This document shows, piece after piece, positions 9,573-17,744 of a DNA stretch of 64,000 nt (position 1 is the first letter of the stretch; each line of letters opens with the position of its first letter). Under the pieces are notes generated by a model that was not told the origin of the DNA, searched no databases, and saw only the letters and a list, made by a program, of their open reading frames with translations. Location: the NCBI RefSeq assembly GCF_001421715.1, contig NZ_LMKP01000041.1:267-64266 (forward strand), given 5' to 3'. The translations under genes and the position numbers were made by a program. The stretch is from Sphingomonas sp. Leaf22 (GTDB taxonomy: Bacteria > Pseudomonadota > Alphaproteobacteria > Sphingomonadales > Sphingomonadaceae).

Positions 9573-10514
9573 ATGCCGGCGACTGCCCCCACCCCCGATC
9601 CCGAGATCGTCGATTGCGTGATCGTCGGCGCCGGCCCTGCCGGACTGACCGCCGCCATCTATCTCGCCCGCTTCCATCTGCGGATCCGGATGTTCGATTG
9701 CGGGTCGAGCCGGGCGGCGATGATCCCCCGGACCCACAACCATGCCGGCTTTCCCGGCGGGATCGCGGGCAAGGACTTGCTGGCCCGGATGCACGAACAG
9801 GCACGGACCTTTGGCGCGACCTGCACGCCCGCCGCGGTGACCGCCATCGACCGCAACGGCGATGATTTCCGCGTCACCACCGCCGATGGCGTGGTCGCGG
9901 CGCGCAGCTTGCTGCTGGCGACCGGGGTGGTCAATCATCGCCCACGGGGGCTGGACGACGCCGTTCATGATGCCGCGCTGGCACGGGGCCTGTTGCGCTA
10001 TTGCCCGATCTGTGACGGCTATGAAGTGACCGACCGGCGGATCGGCGTGATCGGCACCAGCGGCCATGGCATGCGCGAGGCGCTGTTCCTGCGCGGCTAC
10101 AGCGCCGACGTGACGCTGATCGCGCCGGACAGCGATCATCATCTCGACGATGCCTGTCGCGCTGCGCTGGACGATGCCGGGGTCCGCCGGGTCGACGGGC
10201 CGTGCGGGCGCTACCGCATCGACGGCGACCGGTTCGTGGTCGAGACGGCCGAGGGGGAGATGGCGTTCGACAGCGTCTATCCGGCGCTCGGTTCGCGCAT
10301 CCGTTCCGAACTGGCGGTCGCCGCCGGTGCCAAGGCGACGGAGGATGGCTGCCTAGAGGTCGACGATCATCAGCGGACGTCCATTCCCGGCCTGTTCGCC
10401 GCCGGTGACGTGGTGAAGGGCCTCGACCAGATCAGCCATGCCATGGGCGAGGCGGGGGTTGCGGCGACGACGATCCGCAATCTCCTGAGCGAACGGCAGC
10501 CGCTTCGCCGGTGA
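9573..10514 (+). CDS. Thioredoxin-reductase-like NAD(P)/FAD-dependent oxidoreductase
   Basis: A 313-residue flavoprotein with the thioredoxin reductase architecture: an N-terminal FAD-binding GAGPAGLTAA motif, the redox pair CPIC in YCPICDGYE, and the C-terminal FAD motif FAAGDVV. The usual NAD(P)H-binding GGGDSA-type motif is replaced by a GTSGHGMREAL sequence, so pyridine nucleotide binding may differ from true TrxB, and no claim is made that thioredoxin is the substrate. It is divergent from trmD (61 bases between starts), and its stop overlaps an upstream GTG of the following small gene frame. It is the first of three plus-strand genes inside an otherwise conserved ribosomal/tRNA-modification cluster. 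Confidence 0.85.
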   Translation: MPATAPTPDPEIVDCVIVGAGPAGLTAAIYLARFHLRIRMFDCGSSRAAMIPRTHNHAGFPGGIAGKDLLARMHEQARTFGATCTPAAVTAIDRNGDDFRVTTADGVVAARSLLLATGVVNHRPRGLDDAVHDAALARGLLRYCPICDGYEVTDRRIGVIGTSGHGMREALFLRGYSADVTLIAPDSDHHLDDACRAALDDAGVRRVDGPCGRYRIDGDRFVVETAEGEMAFDSVYPALGSRIRSELAVAAGAKATEDGCLEVDDHQRTSIPGLFAAGDVVKGLDQISHAMGEAGVAATTIRNLLSERQPLRR

Positions 10515-10552
10515 GCCTTGGGCCGGGCGGGGCGTCATGCTACCGCCGCGTC

Positions 10553-10984
10553 ATGTCCGTCGGTCTGTTCCTGCTCTTCGCCCTGCCCGCCGGTGTCGCG
10601 GGGCAATCGGTCGACCGCATCCTGGCCGCCGCCGCCGAACGCGAAGCCCGCCGGAACTGCACCGCCGCGCGCGACAACGAGGTCGTCGTCTGCGGCGATC
10701 CGGACCGCAACGCCCGATATCGCCTGCCCCTGCCGCGCGCCAAATCGCCCGCCGAGGAAGGCGCGGTGGCGGGGGAGCCGGCGCGGGCGTCGACGCAGGA
10801 CCCGTTCCTGTCCGGATGCGGCATCTTTCGCGGCCAGCGTCGCTGCGGCAAGGCGGAGGCCGAAGCCTATGGCTATGGCGGCGGGCGCGATCCGGTGACG
10901 CTCGTCGGGCGGCTGGTCACGAAGCTGGTCGATCCCGATGCCGAGATCGGCCCGCCAGCGACCATTCCCGATCCGAGGCGGTGA
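10553..10984 (+). CDS. Small secreted protein of unknown function
   Basis: I do not recognise this 143-residue protein. It starts with a plausible Sec signal peptide (MSVGLFLLFALPAGVAGQ), so the ATG at 10553 is preferred to a GTG at 10511 in the same frame. The mature part contains four cysteines (in RRNCTA, VVCGDP, SGCGIF and RRCGKA) that could form two disulfides in the periplasm, and a charged, proline-rich C-terminus. It follows the flavoprotein gene by 38 bases and precedes the BLUF gene on the same strand, so the three may be co-transcribed. Confidence 0.7.
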   Translation: MSVGLFLLFALPAGVAGQSVDRILAAAAEREARRNCTAARDNEVVVCGDPDRNARYRLPLPRAKSPAEEGAVAGEPARASTQDPFLSGCGIFRGQRRCGKAEAEAYGYGGGRDPVTLVGRLVTKLVDPDAEIGPPATIPDPRR

Positions 10985-11035
10985 GCCACCGCCCCGGGAC
11001 TTGATTGCCCCCCGTAACGATCATATTTGGCGGGG

Positions 11036-11431
11036 GTGACTCTCTCTCCGTTTCGCCAGATCTTCTACACCAGCCGGTGCGTGCCGGGCGTGGATGTCGA
11101 TCAGATCGTCCAGCATTCGCGGCACAACAACGCGGTCGACGGCATCACCGGCCTGTTATGGTACAAGGACGGGATCTTCCTGCAAGTCATCGAAGGGCCG
11201 GAGAGCAGCGTCGCGTCGACCTATGCCCGCATCGCGAGGGATTCCCGGCACGACTCGCTGACGATCCTGTCCGATCGCCCGGTCGAGGCACGCGAATTCG
11301 GTTATTGGAGCATGGAGCGTGCCGAACGGGGCAACGCCGATAGCGATGCGTTGCTGGCGCGGCTGGAGCGACGGCTGAACAACGCGCCCGACGCGGTGCG
11401 GCAGGCGTTTACGGCCGCGGCCTTTCGCTGA
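11036..11431 (+). CDS. BLUF-domain blue-light sensor (short, single-domain)
   Basis: This is a stand-alone BLUF protein of about 131 residues that should bind FAD. Counting from the GTG at 11036, the key positions fall where the family needs them: Tyr11 in IFYTSRC, Asn32 in HNNAVDGITG, Gln50 in FLQVIEGP, and Trp91 and Met93 in GYWSM. There is only a short helical tail after the domain, as in PixD/Slr1694-like proteins that signal through protein partners. A TTG at 11027 is an alternative start in the same frame. The gene runs convergent into rimM with a gap of 4 bases. Confidence 0.92.
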   Translation: MTLSPFRQIFYTSRCVPGVDVDQIVQHSRHNNAVDGITGLLWYKDGIFLQVIEGPESSVASTYARIARDSRHDSLTILSDRPVEAREFGYWSMERAERGNADSDALLARLERRLNNAPDAVRQAFTAAAFR

Positions 11432-11435
11432 ACGG

Positions 11436-12014
11436 TCAGTCGACGGCGAACAGAGCGTCGACGACCATCCGGTCACCATTCCATTCGGGCACCGCGTGCG
11501 GTTGCATCGGTACCATGAAACGCTTGCCGTCGGGCCGTTCGATTTCGATCACGTCGCCGGCACCGAAATCGTCGATCGCGACGACCTGTCCCAGGGCTTC
11601 GCCCTCACTCGACACCACCGGCAATCCCAGCAGGTCGGCATGATAATATTCGCCCTCGCCCAGCGGGGGCAGCTGGTCGCGGCCGATCCACAATTCGGTA
11701 CCGCGCATCGCCTCGGCCCTGGTCCGGTCGGGGATTTCGCGGAACTTGCCGATCACGCCATTTGTGGCGGGACGCACCGACACGAGGGTCAGTGCGCCGC
11801 CGTTCAGCGCCGGATAGGCCGACAGATCGTCGGTGAACAGCTTCAGCCGCACCTCGCCATTCAGCCCGTGCGCGCCGGCGATCGCCGCCAGCACGACACG
11901 GTTACGGTCCGCCGGTTCAGGCGTCGGGCGAGCCTTCGCCGCCGGCGGGGGCGTCGTCGCGGCCTTCGGCGGGTTCTTCCGCCGATTGGCCGAGGTTGGT
12001 GGCGTCTTCGTCAT
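11436..12014 (-). CDS. rimM: Ribosome maturation factor RimM
   Basis: RimM binds the 30S head and ribosomal protein S19 during assembly of the small subunit. Residues from about 38 on match the family: VVLAAIAGAHGLNGEVRLK, the SVEL-like YYHADLLGLPV of the linker and the C-terminal PRC barrel ending in VPMQPHAVPEW. A Pro/Ala/Lys-rich extension of about 35 residues precedes the domain; it may be real or reflect too early a start. It lies 117 bases downstream of rpsP on the same strand. Confidence 0.95.
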   Translation of the reverse strand: MTKTPPTSANRRKNPPKAATTPPPAAKARPTPEPADRNRVVLAAIAGAHGLNGEVRLKLFTDDLSAYPALNGGALTLVSVRPATNGVIGKFREIPDRTRAEAMRGTELWIGRDQLPPLGEGEYYHADLLGLPVVSSEGEALGQVVAIDDFGAGDVIEIERPDGKRFMVPMQPHAVPEWNGDRMVVDALFAVD

Positions 12015-12131
12015 GGTGCGGCTGCTGTTCGGGATCGATCATCGGTCATGCTCCTGGTCGGGTCGACCCGGAACGCATGACGCCGATCAAAGGGTGCCGG
12101 CGCGTCCCGTAAGACGCACCGGCACGATAGG

Positions 12132-12515
12132 TCACGCTTCGGCGGTTTCGGCCGGTGCGGCGGCGGCTTCTTCAGCGGCCTTCGCCTTTTCGGCACGTTC
12201 CTCGGCGCGCTCGACGGCCTTCTCGCCCGGCTTGCCCTTGCTCGGGTTGTTGCGGGCAGTGCGTTCCTTCACGCCGGCCTTGTCAAGGAAGCGGGCGACG
12301 CGGTCGGTCGGCTGTGCACCGACGCTCAGCCAATGGGTCGCACGCTCGGCGTCGAGCACGACGCGCTTTTCGTCTTCCTTGCCCAGCAGCGGGTTGTAGG
12401 TGCCGATCTTCTCGATGAAGCGGCCGTCGCGCGGGCTGCGCGCATCGGCGACGACGATGCGGTAATACGGACGCTTCTTGGAGCCACCACGCGACAGACG
12501 GATGCTGATTGCCAT
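12132..12515 (-). CDS. rpsP: 30S ribosomal protein S16
   Basis: The first 80 residues carry the S16 fold ([48 protein letters not shown]). The protein is 127 residues, longer than E. coli S16, with an Ala/Glu/Lys-rich low-complexity tail common in alphaproteobacterial S16. A purine-rich AAGGAAGAAGAAT tract immediately upstream serves as ribosome binding site. It sits between ffh and rimM. Confidence 0.97.
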   Translation of the reverse strand: MAISIRLSRGGSKKRPYYRIVVADARSPRDGRFIEKIGTYNPLLGKEDEKRVVLDAERATHWLSVGAQPTDRVARFLDKAGVKERTARNNPSKGKPGEKAVERAEERAEKAKAAEEAAAAPAETAEA

Positions 12516-12562
12516 TATTCTTCTTCCTTCGTTGGTTCGTGTAAGCCGGTTCCGACCGGCGA

Positions 12563-14071
12563 TTACTTCTTCTTGATAAGGTTTTCGAAACCGGGGGGCA
12601 GTTGCGGCATGCCGCCGCCCTTCCCGCCCATGCCGCCGCCAAGCCCTGGCAGGCCCGGCATTTCGCCACCCGCCTTGCTCATCAGGTCGCCGAGACCCGG
12701 ACCACCCAGCGCATTGCCGAGGCCGCCCATGCCGCCCTTGCCCAGCATTGACATCATGCCCTTGATTCCGCCCATCTTCTTGAGCTTCTTCATGGCCGAC
12801 TGCATTTCCTGATGCATCTTCAGCAGCTTGTTGATGTCCTGCACCGTGGTGCCCGACCCCTTGGCGATGCGGATCTTGCGCTTGGCATTGATCAGTTCGG
12901 GCCTGGCGCGTTCCTTGACGGTCATCGACGTGATCATCGCGTCCATGCGCAGCAGGATCTTTTCATCGACCGCGCCGGACGCCATCGCCGCCTGCGCCTT
13001 CTTCATGCCCGGGATCATGCCGGCCAGCGCGCCCAGCCCCCCCATGCGCCGCATCTGCGCCAGCTGCCCGCGCAGGTCGTTCATGTCGAACTGACCCTTG
13101 GCAAGGCGACCGGCCATGCGCTCGGCGTCTTCGGCCTCGATCGACTGCGCGGCCTTTTCGACCAGCGAGACGACGTCGCCCATGCCGAGGATGCGGCCGG
13201 CGACGCGCTTGGGGTGGAACGGCTCGATCGCGTCGAGCTTTTCGCCCGTACCCGCAAATTTGATCGGCTTGCCGGTGACGGCACGCATCGACAGTGCGGC
13301 GCCACCGCGCGCATCGCCGTCCATCCGCGTCAGGATGACGCCGGTCAGCGGCACCTGTTCGGAAAAGTTCTGCGCGACGTTGACCGCATCCTGACCAGTC
13401 AGCGAGTCGACGACGAGCAGGATTTCGTTCGGCCGGGCGATGTCCGCCACGGCCTTCATCTCGTCCATCAGCGCCTGATCGACGTGCAGGCGGCCCGCCG
13501 TATCGAGCATGACGACGTCATAGCCCTGCAGCTTTGCCGATTGCAGCGCGCGCCGCGCGATATCGACCGGCTGCTGCCCCTGTACGATCGGCAGCGTCGC
13601 GACCTCGACCTGCGTGCCGAGGACCGCCAGCTGTTCCTGCGCCGCCGGACGATTGACGTCGAGCGACGCCATCATCACCTTCTTGCCCTCACGCTTGGCG
13701 AGCAGCTTGGCGAGCTTGGCCGTCGTGGTGGTCTTGCCCGAACCCTGCAGGCCGACCAGCATCACGACCGCCGGCGGGGTGACCGCGACGTCGAGTTCGG
13801 CGGTGTCCGACCCCAGCATGTCGATCAGCGCGTCGTGCACGATCTTGACGACCTGTTGCCCCGGCGTGATCGAACGCAGGACGTTCTGGCCGACGGCGGC
13901 CTCGGTCGCCTTCTCGACGAAATCGCGGGCGACCGGCAGCGCCACGTCGGCTTCGAGCAGGGCGACGCGGACTTCGCGCATCGCGGTGCGAACGTCGGCT
14001 TCGGTCAGCGCGCCGCGACCGCGCAAGCGATCGAACACCCCTCCCAGCCGGTCACTCAGACTCTCGAACAC
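12563..14071 (-). CDS. ffh: Signal recognition particle protein Ffh
   Basis: Ffh is the GTPase of the signal recognition particle that delivers inner-membrane proteins to FtsY. The 502-residue protein has the N domain, the G domain with P-loop [10 protein letters not shown] and the DTAGRLHVD and [10 protein letters not shown] motifs, and a methionine-rich M domain ([16 protein letters not shown] and following) for signal sequence and SRP RNA binding, ending in a Gly/Met-rich tail. Its receptor gene ftsY is also in this window at 17741. A hairpin lies in the leader. Confidence 0.98.
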   Translation of the reverse strand: MFESLSDRLGGVFDRLRGRGALTEADVRTAMREVRVALLEADVALPVARDFVEKATEAAVGQNVLRSITPGQQVVKIVHDALIDMLGSDTAELDVAVTPPAVVMLVGLQGSGKTTTTAKLAKLLAKREGKKVMMASLDVNRPAAQEQLAVLGTQVEVATLPIVQGQQPVDIARRALQSAKLQGYDVVMLDTAGRLHVDQALMDEMKAVADIARPNEILLVVDSLTGQDAVNVAQNFSEQVPLTGVILTRMDGDARGGAALSMRAVTGKPIKFAGTGEKLDAIEPFHPKRVAGRILGMGDVVSLVEKAAQSIEAEDAERMAGRLAKGQFDMNDLRGQLAQMRRMGGLGALAGMIPGMKKAQAAMASGAVDEKILLRMDAMITSMTVKERARPELINAKRKIRIAKGSGTTVQDINKLLKMHQEMQSAMKKLKKMGGIKGMMSMLGKGGMGGLGNALGGPGLGDLMSKAGGEMPGLPGLGGGMGGKGGGMPQLPPGFENLIKKK

Positions 14072-14115
14072 GCTACCACTCCAGCCTTGCCACCCGAAAA
14101 ACGCTCAAGCAAAAC

Positions 14116-14147
14116 ACGCCGGCGGACGAAACCTCGTCGGCCGGCGT
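14116..14147 (-). promoter_or_regulatory. Hairpin in the ffh leader, possible terminator or attenuator
   Basis: On the minus strand, a near-perfect stem ACGCCGGC.GACGA / TCGTC.GCCGGCGT with a loop of about 4 bases is followed by GTTTTGCTT, some 45 bases before the ffh ATG. It looks like an intrinsic terminator with a weak U-tract. It could end read-through transcription or attenuate ffh. Confidence 0.4.
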
Positions 14148-14304
14148 CGCCCGTGGGCGGCACTGCTGAACGTCTCCTTGGCGGAAACGATCTGCGCCCC
14201 TACCCCGGAACTCGCTCCGGCGCAAGTCGTGGCGATCGGTGGTGCTTGCGGGGCGGACATTCGGGTGGCTTTAACCGCTTCTATACCGATCATCCTGATA
14301 AGCG

Positions 14305-15957
14305 ATGCTGATGGAATGGGATCGTCAAAAAGGAACCGAGGGCATTGGCCCCGCCCTGGCGGAACCGCGGGAACGCGGCGAACGCTGGACGCTCGTGATC
14401 TGCGCCTCTGCGATCCTGCTGTTCGTGGGCCTCAGCTTCGCGGTCATATCGGGGCTGCTCGACCATCGGTTCTACGGCGGTGAGCCGGTCGCGCAGCCGC
14501 TGGTGACGGCGTTGCTGATCAACGCCGCGCTGGTCATCTTCGGCTGGCGACGCCACCGCGCCGTCCGGGTCGAGATGCACGGCCGTTCCGCCGCCGAAGA
14601 GCGCGCGCGGATGCTGGCGTCGCGCGACCCGCTGACCGGCTTTCTCAACCGCCGCAGCCTGAGCGAAGCCGGTGCCGCGCTGCTGCGGTCGGCGACGAAG
14701 CGCGATCAGGCGGTGGCGCTGCTGATCGTCGATCTCGACCATTTCAAGATGGTCAACGACATGCACGGCCATGCCGCCGGCGACAGCGTGCTGCGCAACG
14801 TCGCGCTGGAAATCGCTGGCGCAATGCCACCCGCGGCACTGACCGCCCGGTTCGGGGGCGATGCCTTTGCCTGCGCCTTCGTGTTCGACGCACGCGATCC
14901 GTCGGTCGTCGAACGCATTGCCAACCGCGTCACCACCGCGCTGTCGCAACCGATCTTCGTCGACGACCTGCGCATCCATCTGAGCTGTTCGATCGGCATC
15001 GCCCGGTCGGACTTCGATGGCGGCGGCATCGACACGCTGCTGCGCTCCGCCGATATCGCAATGTATTCGGCCAAGAAATCGGGTCGCGGCGACTTCACCT
15101 GGTTCGACCGGGCGATGGAACATGCGCTGATCGACCGCAACGACATCGAAAGCGGCCTCCGCCTCGCAATCCCCGCCGGACAGGTCGTCCCCTATTTCGA
15201 ACCGCAGGTCGACCTCTCGACCGGCCGGCTGTGCGGGTTCGAGGTGCTGGCCCGCTGGACCCACCCGACGCAGGGGCCGATTCCGCCCGATCGCTTCATT
15301 CCGGTGGCGGAAGAAGCCGGGCTGATCGGCGACCTGTCGCTGTCGATCATGCGACAGGCATTCGCCGCGGCGCGCGATTGGGACCCGGGCATCACCCTGT
15401 CGGTCAACATCTCGCCGTGGCAGCTGCGCGACGCATGGCTGGCGCAGAAAATCATCAAGACCACCGTCGAATGCGGTTTCGCGCCCAACCGGCTGGAGAT
15501 CGAGATTACTGAAAGCGCGTTGTTCGACAACCTGCCGCTGGCGCAGTCGATCGTTGGATCGCTGAAGAATCAGGGCGTGCGCCTGTCGCTCGACGATTTC
15601 GGCACCGGCTATTCCAGCCTCGCGCATCTGCGGGCGCTGCCGTTCGACCGGATCAAGATCGACAAGAGCTTCGTGCTGTCGGTGCTCGACAATGCCGATT
15701 CGGCGGCGATCGTCCACGCGATCATCGGCCTTGGCGAGAGCCTGAACCTGCCGATCACCGCCGAGGGCGTCGAAACCGATGCGATCGCCGAACGGCTGGC
15801 CGCGCTGGGGTGCGCCAAGGCGCAGGGCTGGGCCTATAGCCGGCCGCTGACCGTAGCCGACACGCGGCGGATGCTGGCCGCGCGCGGACTGCTCCATGGC
15901 GGCGGGTCGGCCGATGCCGACACGGCCGACGTCACCAACCGGCGTCGGGCCGGGTGA
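14305..15957 (+). CDS. Membrane GGDEF/EAL protein, probable c-di-GMP phosphodiesterase
   Basis: A 550-residue protein with two predicted membrane helices (about 29-50 and 66-82), a GGDEF domain and an EAL domain. The cyclase signature reads GGDAF (184-188): the fourth, metal-binding acidic residue is Ala, so diguanylate cyclase activity is unlikely and the domain may only bind GTP. The EAL domain keeps its catalytic residues: Glu313 in FEVLARW, NISPWQL, EITESALFDN, DDFGTGYSS, KIDKSF and AEGVET. The expected net activity is c-di-GMP hydrolysis. The gene is divergent from ffh and convergent with the DUF924 gene, whose end overlaps it by 26 bases. Confidence 0.9.
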   Translation: MLMEWDRQKGTEGIGPALAEPRERGERWTLVICASAILLFVGLSFAVISGLLDHRFYGGEPVAQPLVTALLINAALVIFGWRRHRAVRVEMHGRSAAEERARMLASRDPLTGFLNRRSLSEAGAALLRSATKRDQAVALLIVDLDHFKMVNDMHGHAAGDSVLRNVALEIAGAMPPAALTARFGGDAFACAFVFDARDPSVVERIANRVTTALSQPIFVDDLRIHLSCSIGIARSDFDGGGIDTLLRSADIAMYSAKKSGRGDFTWFDRAMEHALIDRNDIESGLRLAIPAGQVVPYFEPQVDLSTGRLCGFEVLARWTHPTQGPIPPDRFIPVAEEAGLIGDLSLSIMRQAFAAARDWDPGITLSVNISPWQLRDAWLAQKIIKTTVECGFAPNRLEIEITESALFDNLPLAQSIVGSLKNQGVRLSLDDFGTGYSSLAHLRALPFDRIKIDKSFVLSVLDNADSAAIVHAIIGLGESLNLPITAEGVETDAIAERLAALGCAKAQGWAYSRPLTVADTRRMLAARGLLHGGGSADADTADVTNRRRAG

Positions 15958-16510
15958 GATAGGCGCGCTCCGCTTCGGTCGATTCGCGGCCGAGCGCGGC
16001 GTTGCGCGACGGATACCGGCCATATTGCGCGAGGACCGCCGCATGATCGCGCGCGAATTGCAGGTTCAGCGGATTGCCGAGCGATTCGAAACAGCGCAGC
16101 GAAAATCGCGCCACCCCGGCGTCCTCGCAGTGCATCAGCGGCATGTAGAGGAACGAGCGTTCGAGCGGCGGAAATTCCCTATCGTCGCCGCGCGCAATCC
16201 CAATCAGTGCCAGTTCGAGCGCCAGCGGGTCGGCGGCGAACGCATCGGCGGTACCGCGACGGAGGTTGCGCGAAAACTGGTCGAGCAGGATTACCGCCGC
16301 CAATAGAGGATACGCGTCCGCCCGCCACTCGGCGGCCTCGCTCGCCAGCACCGAGTCGCGCAAGCCGCCGAACCGGTCGGCGATCGTCGCGTCCAGCGCC
16401 GCATCCTTGGCGAAATGCCGGTCCGGCCCGACCTCGTCGAACCAGAAGTCGAGCACGCGCCGCGCGTTCGCGTGGACTTCGCGTGTCCCTGTCCCTAGAT
16501 CACCGCCCAT
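15932..16510 (-). CDS. DUF924 family protein
   Basis: This 192-residue protein matches DUF924, a helical family with TPR-like character and no established biochemical role. Recognisable blocks are VLDFWFDEVGPDRHF near the N-terminus, LLDQFSRNLRRG in the middle, LERSFLYMPLMHCED and a C-terminal AVLAQYGRYPSRNA. The ATG at 16510 is selected because homology begins there. Its start codon overlaps that of mtaB on the other strand: one CATG tetranucleotide provides both initiators. The 3' end overlaps the end of the GGDEF/EAL gene. Confidence 0.88.
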   Translation of the reverse strand: MGGDLGTGTREVHANARRVLDFWFDEVGPDRHFAKDAALDATIADRFGGLRDSVLASEAAEWRADAYPLLAAVILLDQFSRNLRRGTADAFAADPLALELALIGIARGDDREFPPLERSFLYMPLMHCEDAGVARFSLRCFESLGNPLNLQFARDHAAVLAQYGRYPSRNAALGRESTEAERAYLTRPDAGW

Positions 16511-17744
16511 GCCATCCTCCGCTGGTCCCACCATCATCACGCTCGGCTGCCGGCTGAACATCGCCGAAAGCGATGCGATCCGCGGGTTGCTGGTCGACCG
16601 CGACGTGACCGTGGTCAATAGCTGTGCGGTCACCAACGATGCGGTTGCCGCCACCCGCCGCGCGATCCGCCGCGCCCGCCGCGACCGGCCGACAGGGGCA
16701 TTGATCGTCACCGGCTGCGCGGCGCAGATCGACCCGACAAGTTTCGCGGCGATGCCCGAGGTCGACCGGGTCATCGGCAATTCGGACAAGCTGAACCCCG
16801 CCGCATGGGGTTCGAACGATCCGATCGTGGTTCGCGACATCGCCCGCGTCCTCGACACCGCGCCGCAACTGGCCGGCGGGTTCGAAGGGCAGACCCGCGC
16901 CTTTGTCGAGGTGCAAAACGGGTGTGATCATCGCTGCACCTTCTGCGCGATCCCGGCCGGACGCGGCCCGTCGCGATCGGCGACGATCGACGGCGTGGTG
17001 GCGCAGGTGGCCGCCCTCGTTTCGGCGGGTCATGCCGAGATCGTCCTGACCGGTGTCGACTTGTCGAGCTATGGCGACGACCTGCCCGATACCCCGAAAC
17101 TGGGCGATCTGGTCGAGGCGATCCTTGTCCGCACCGGCTTGCGACGGCTGCGGCTATCCTCACTCGATCCGGCAGTAATCGATCCCAAGCTGTTCGAATT
17201 GTTGACGCAGGAGCCACGCGTCATGCCGCACGCCCATCTGTCGTTTCAGGCGGGAGACGACCTGATCCTCAAGCGGATGCGCCGCCGCCACCGCCGCGCC
17301 GATGCGGTCGAGCTGGTCGATCGATTGAAGACCGCGCGGCCGGAGATCGCGATCGGTGCCGACCTGATCGCGGGTTTTCCGACCGAAGACGATGCGATGG
17401 CGGCGAACACGCTCGCGCTGATCGACGATTGCGACATCGTCCATGCCCATGTGTTTCCCTACAGCCCGCGCGCGCGTACCCCGGCTGCGCGGATGCCGCA
17501 GGTGCCGCCGCCGATCGGCAAGGCGCGCGCGCAGGCGTTGCGCGCCGCCGCCGAACGCCGCCACCGCGACTGGCTGCACACCCAAATCGGTACCACCGCC
17601 GACATCCTCGTCGAACGCCCCGGCACGCGCGGGCACAGCCCTGCGTTCGCCGACGTCTCGCTTCCCCCCTGCCCGCCCGGTTCGATCGTGACCGCGCGGC
17701 TGACCCATATCGAAGGCAATCAGTTGATCGGAATGCCCCTATGA
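16509..17744 (+). CDS. mtaB: tRNA t6A37 methylthiotransferase MtaB
   Basis: A radical-SAM methylthiotransferase (411 residues) that converts t6A to ms2t6A at position 37 of ANN-reading tRNAs. The UPF0004 domain supplies three cluster cysteines (TLGCRLN, NSCAVTN, TGCAAQ), and the radical SAM domain has the CxxxCxxC motif in CDHRCTFC. The IVLTGVDLSSYG and HLSFQAGDD blocks are MtaB-like. The start ATG at 16509 shares bases with the DUF924 start on the other strand, so both leaders lie inside the opposite coding region. The stop overlaps the ftsY start as ATGA. Confidence 0.93.
   Translation: MPSSAGPTIITLGCRLNIAESDAIRGLLVDRDVTVVNSCAVTNDAVAATRRAIRRARRDRPTGALIVTGCAAQIDPTSFAAMPEVDRVIGNSDKLNPAAWGSNDPIVVRDIARVLDTAPQLAGGFEGQTRAFVEVQNGCDHRCTFCAIPAGRGPSRSATIDGVVAQVAALVSAGHAEIVLTGVDLSSYGDDLPDTPKLGDLVEAILVRTGLRRLRLSSLDPAVIDPKLFELLTQEPRVMPHAHLSFQAGDDLILKRMRRRHRRADAVELVDRLKTARPEIAIGADLIAGFPTEDDAMAANTLALIDDCDIVHAHVFPYSPRARTPAARMPQVPPPIGKARAQALRAAAERRHRDWLHTQIGTTADILVERPGTRGHSPAFADVSLPPCPPGSIVTARLTHIEGNQLIGMPL

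Noticed and set aside
12812..14311. 499-residue plus-strand frame opposite ffh
   Set aside because: It is antisense to ffh, whose GTPase motifs are certain; the product has only Arg/His/Gln-rich composition.
14290..16044. 584-residue minus-strand frame opposite the GGDEF/EAL gene
   Set aside because: The plus strand carries all GGDEF/EAL motifs; the opposite frame has none and overlaps DUF924 in another frame.
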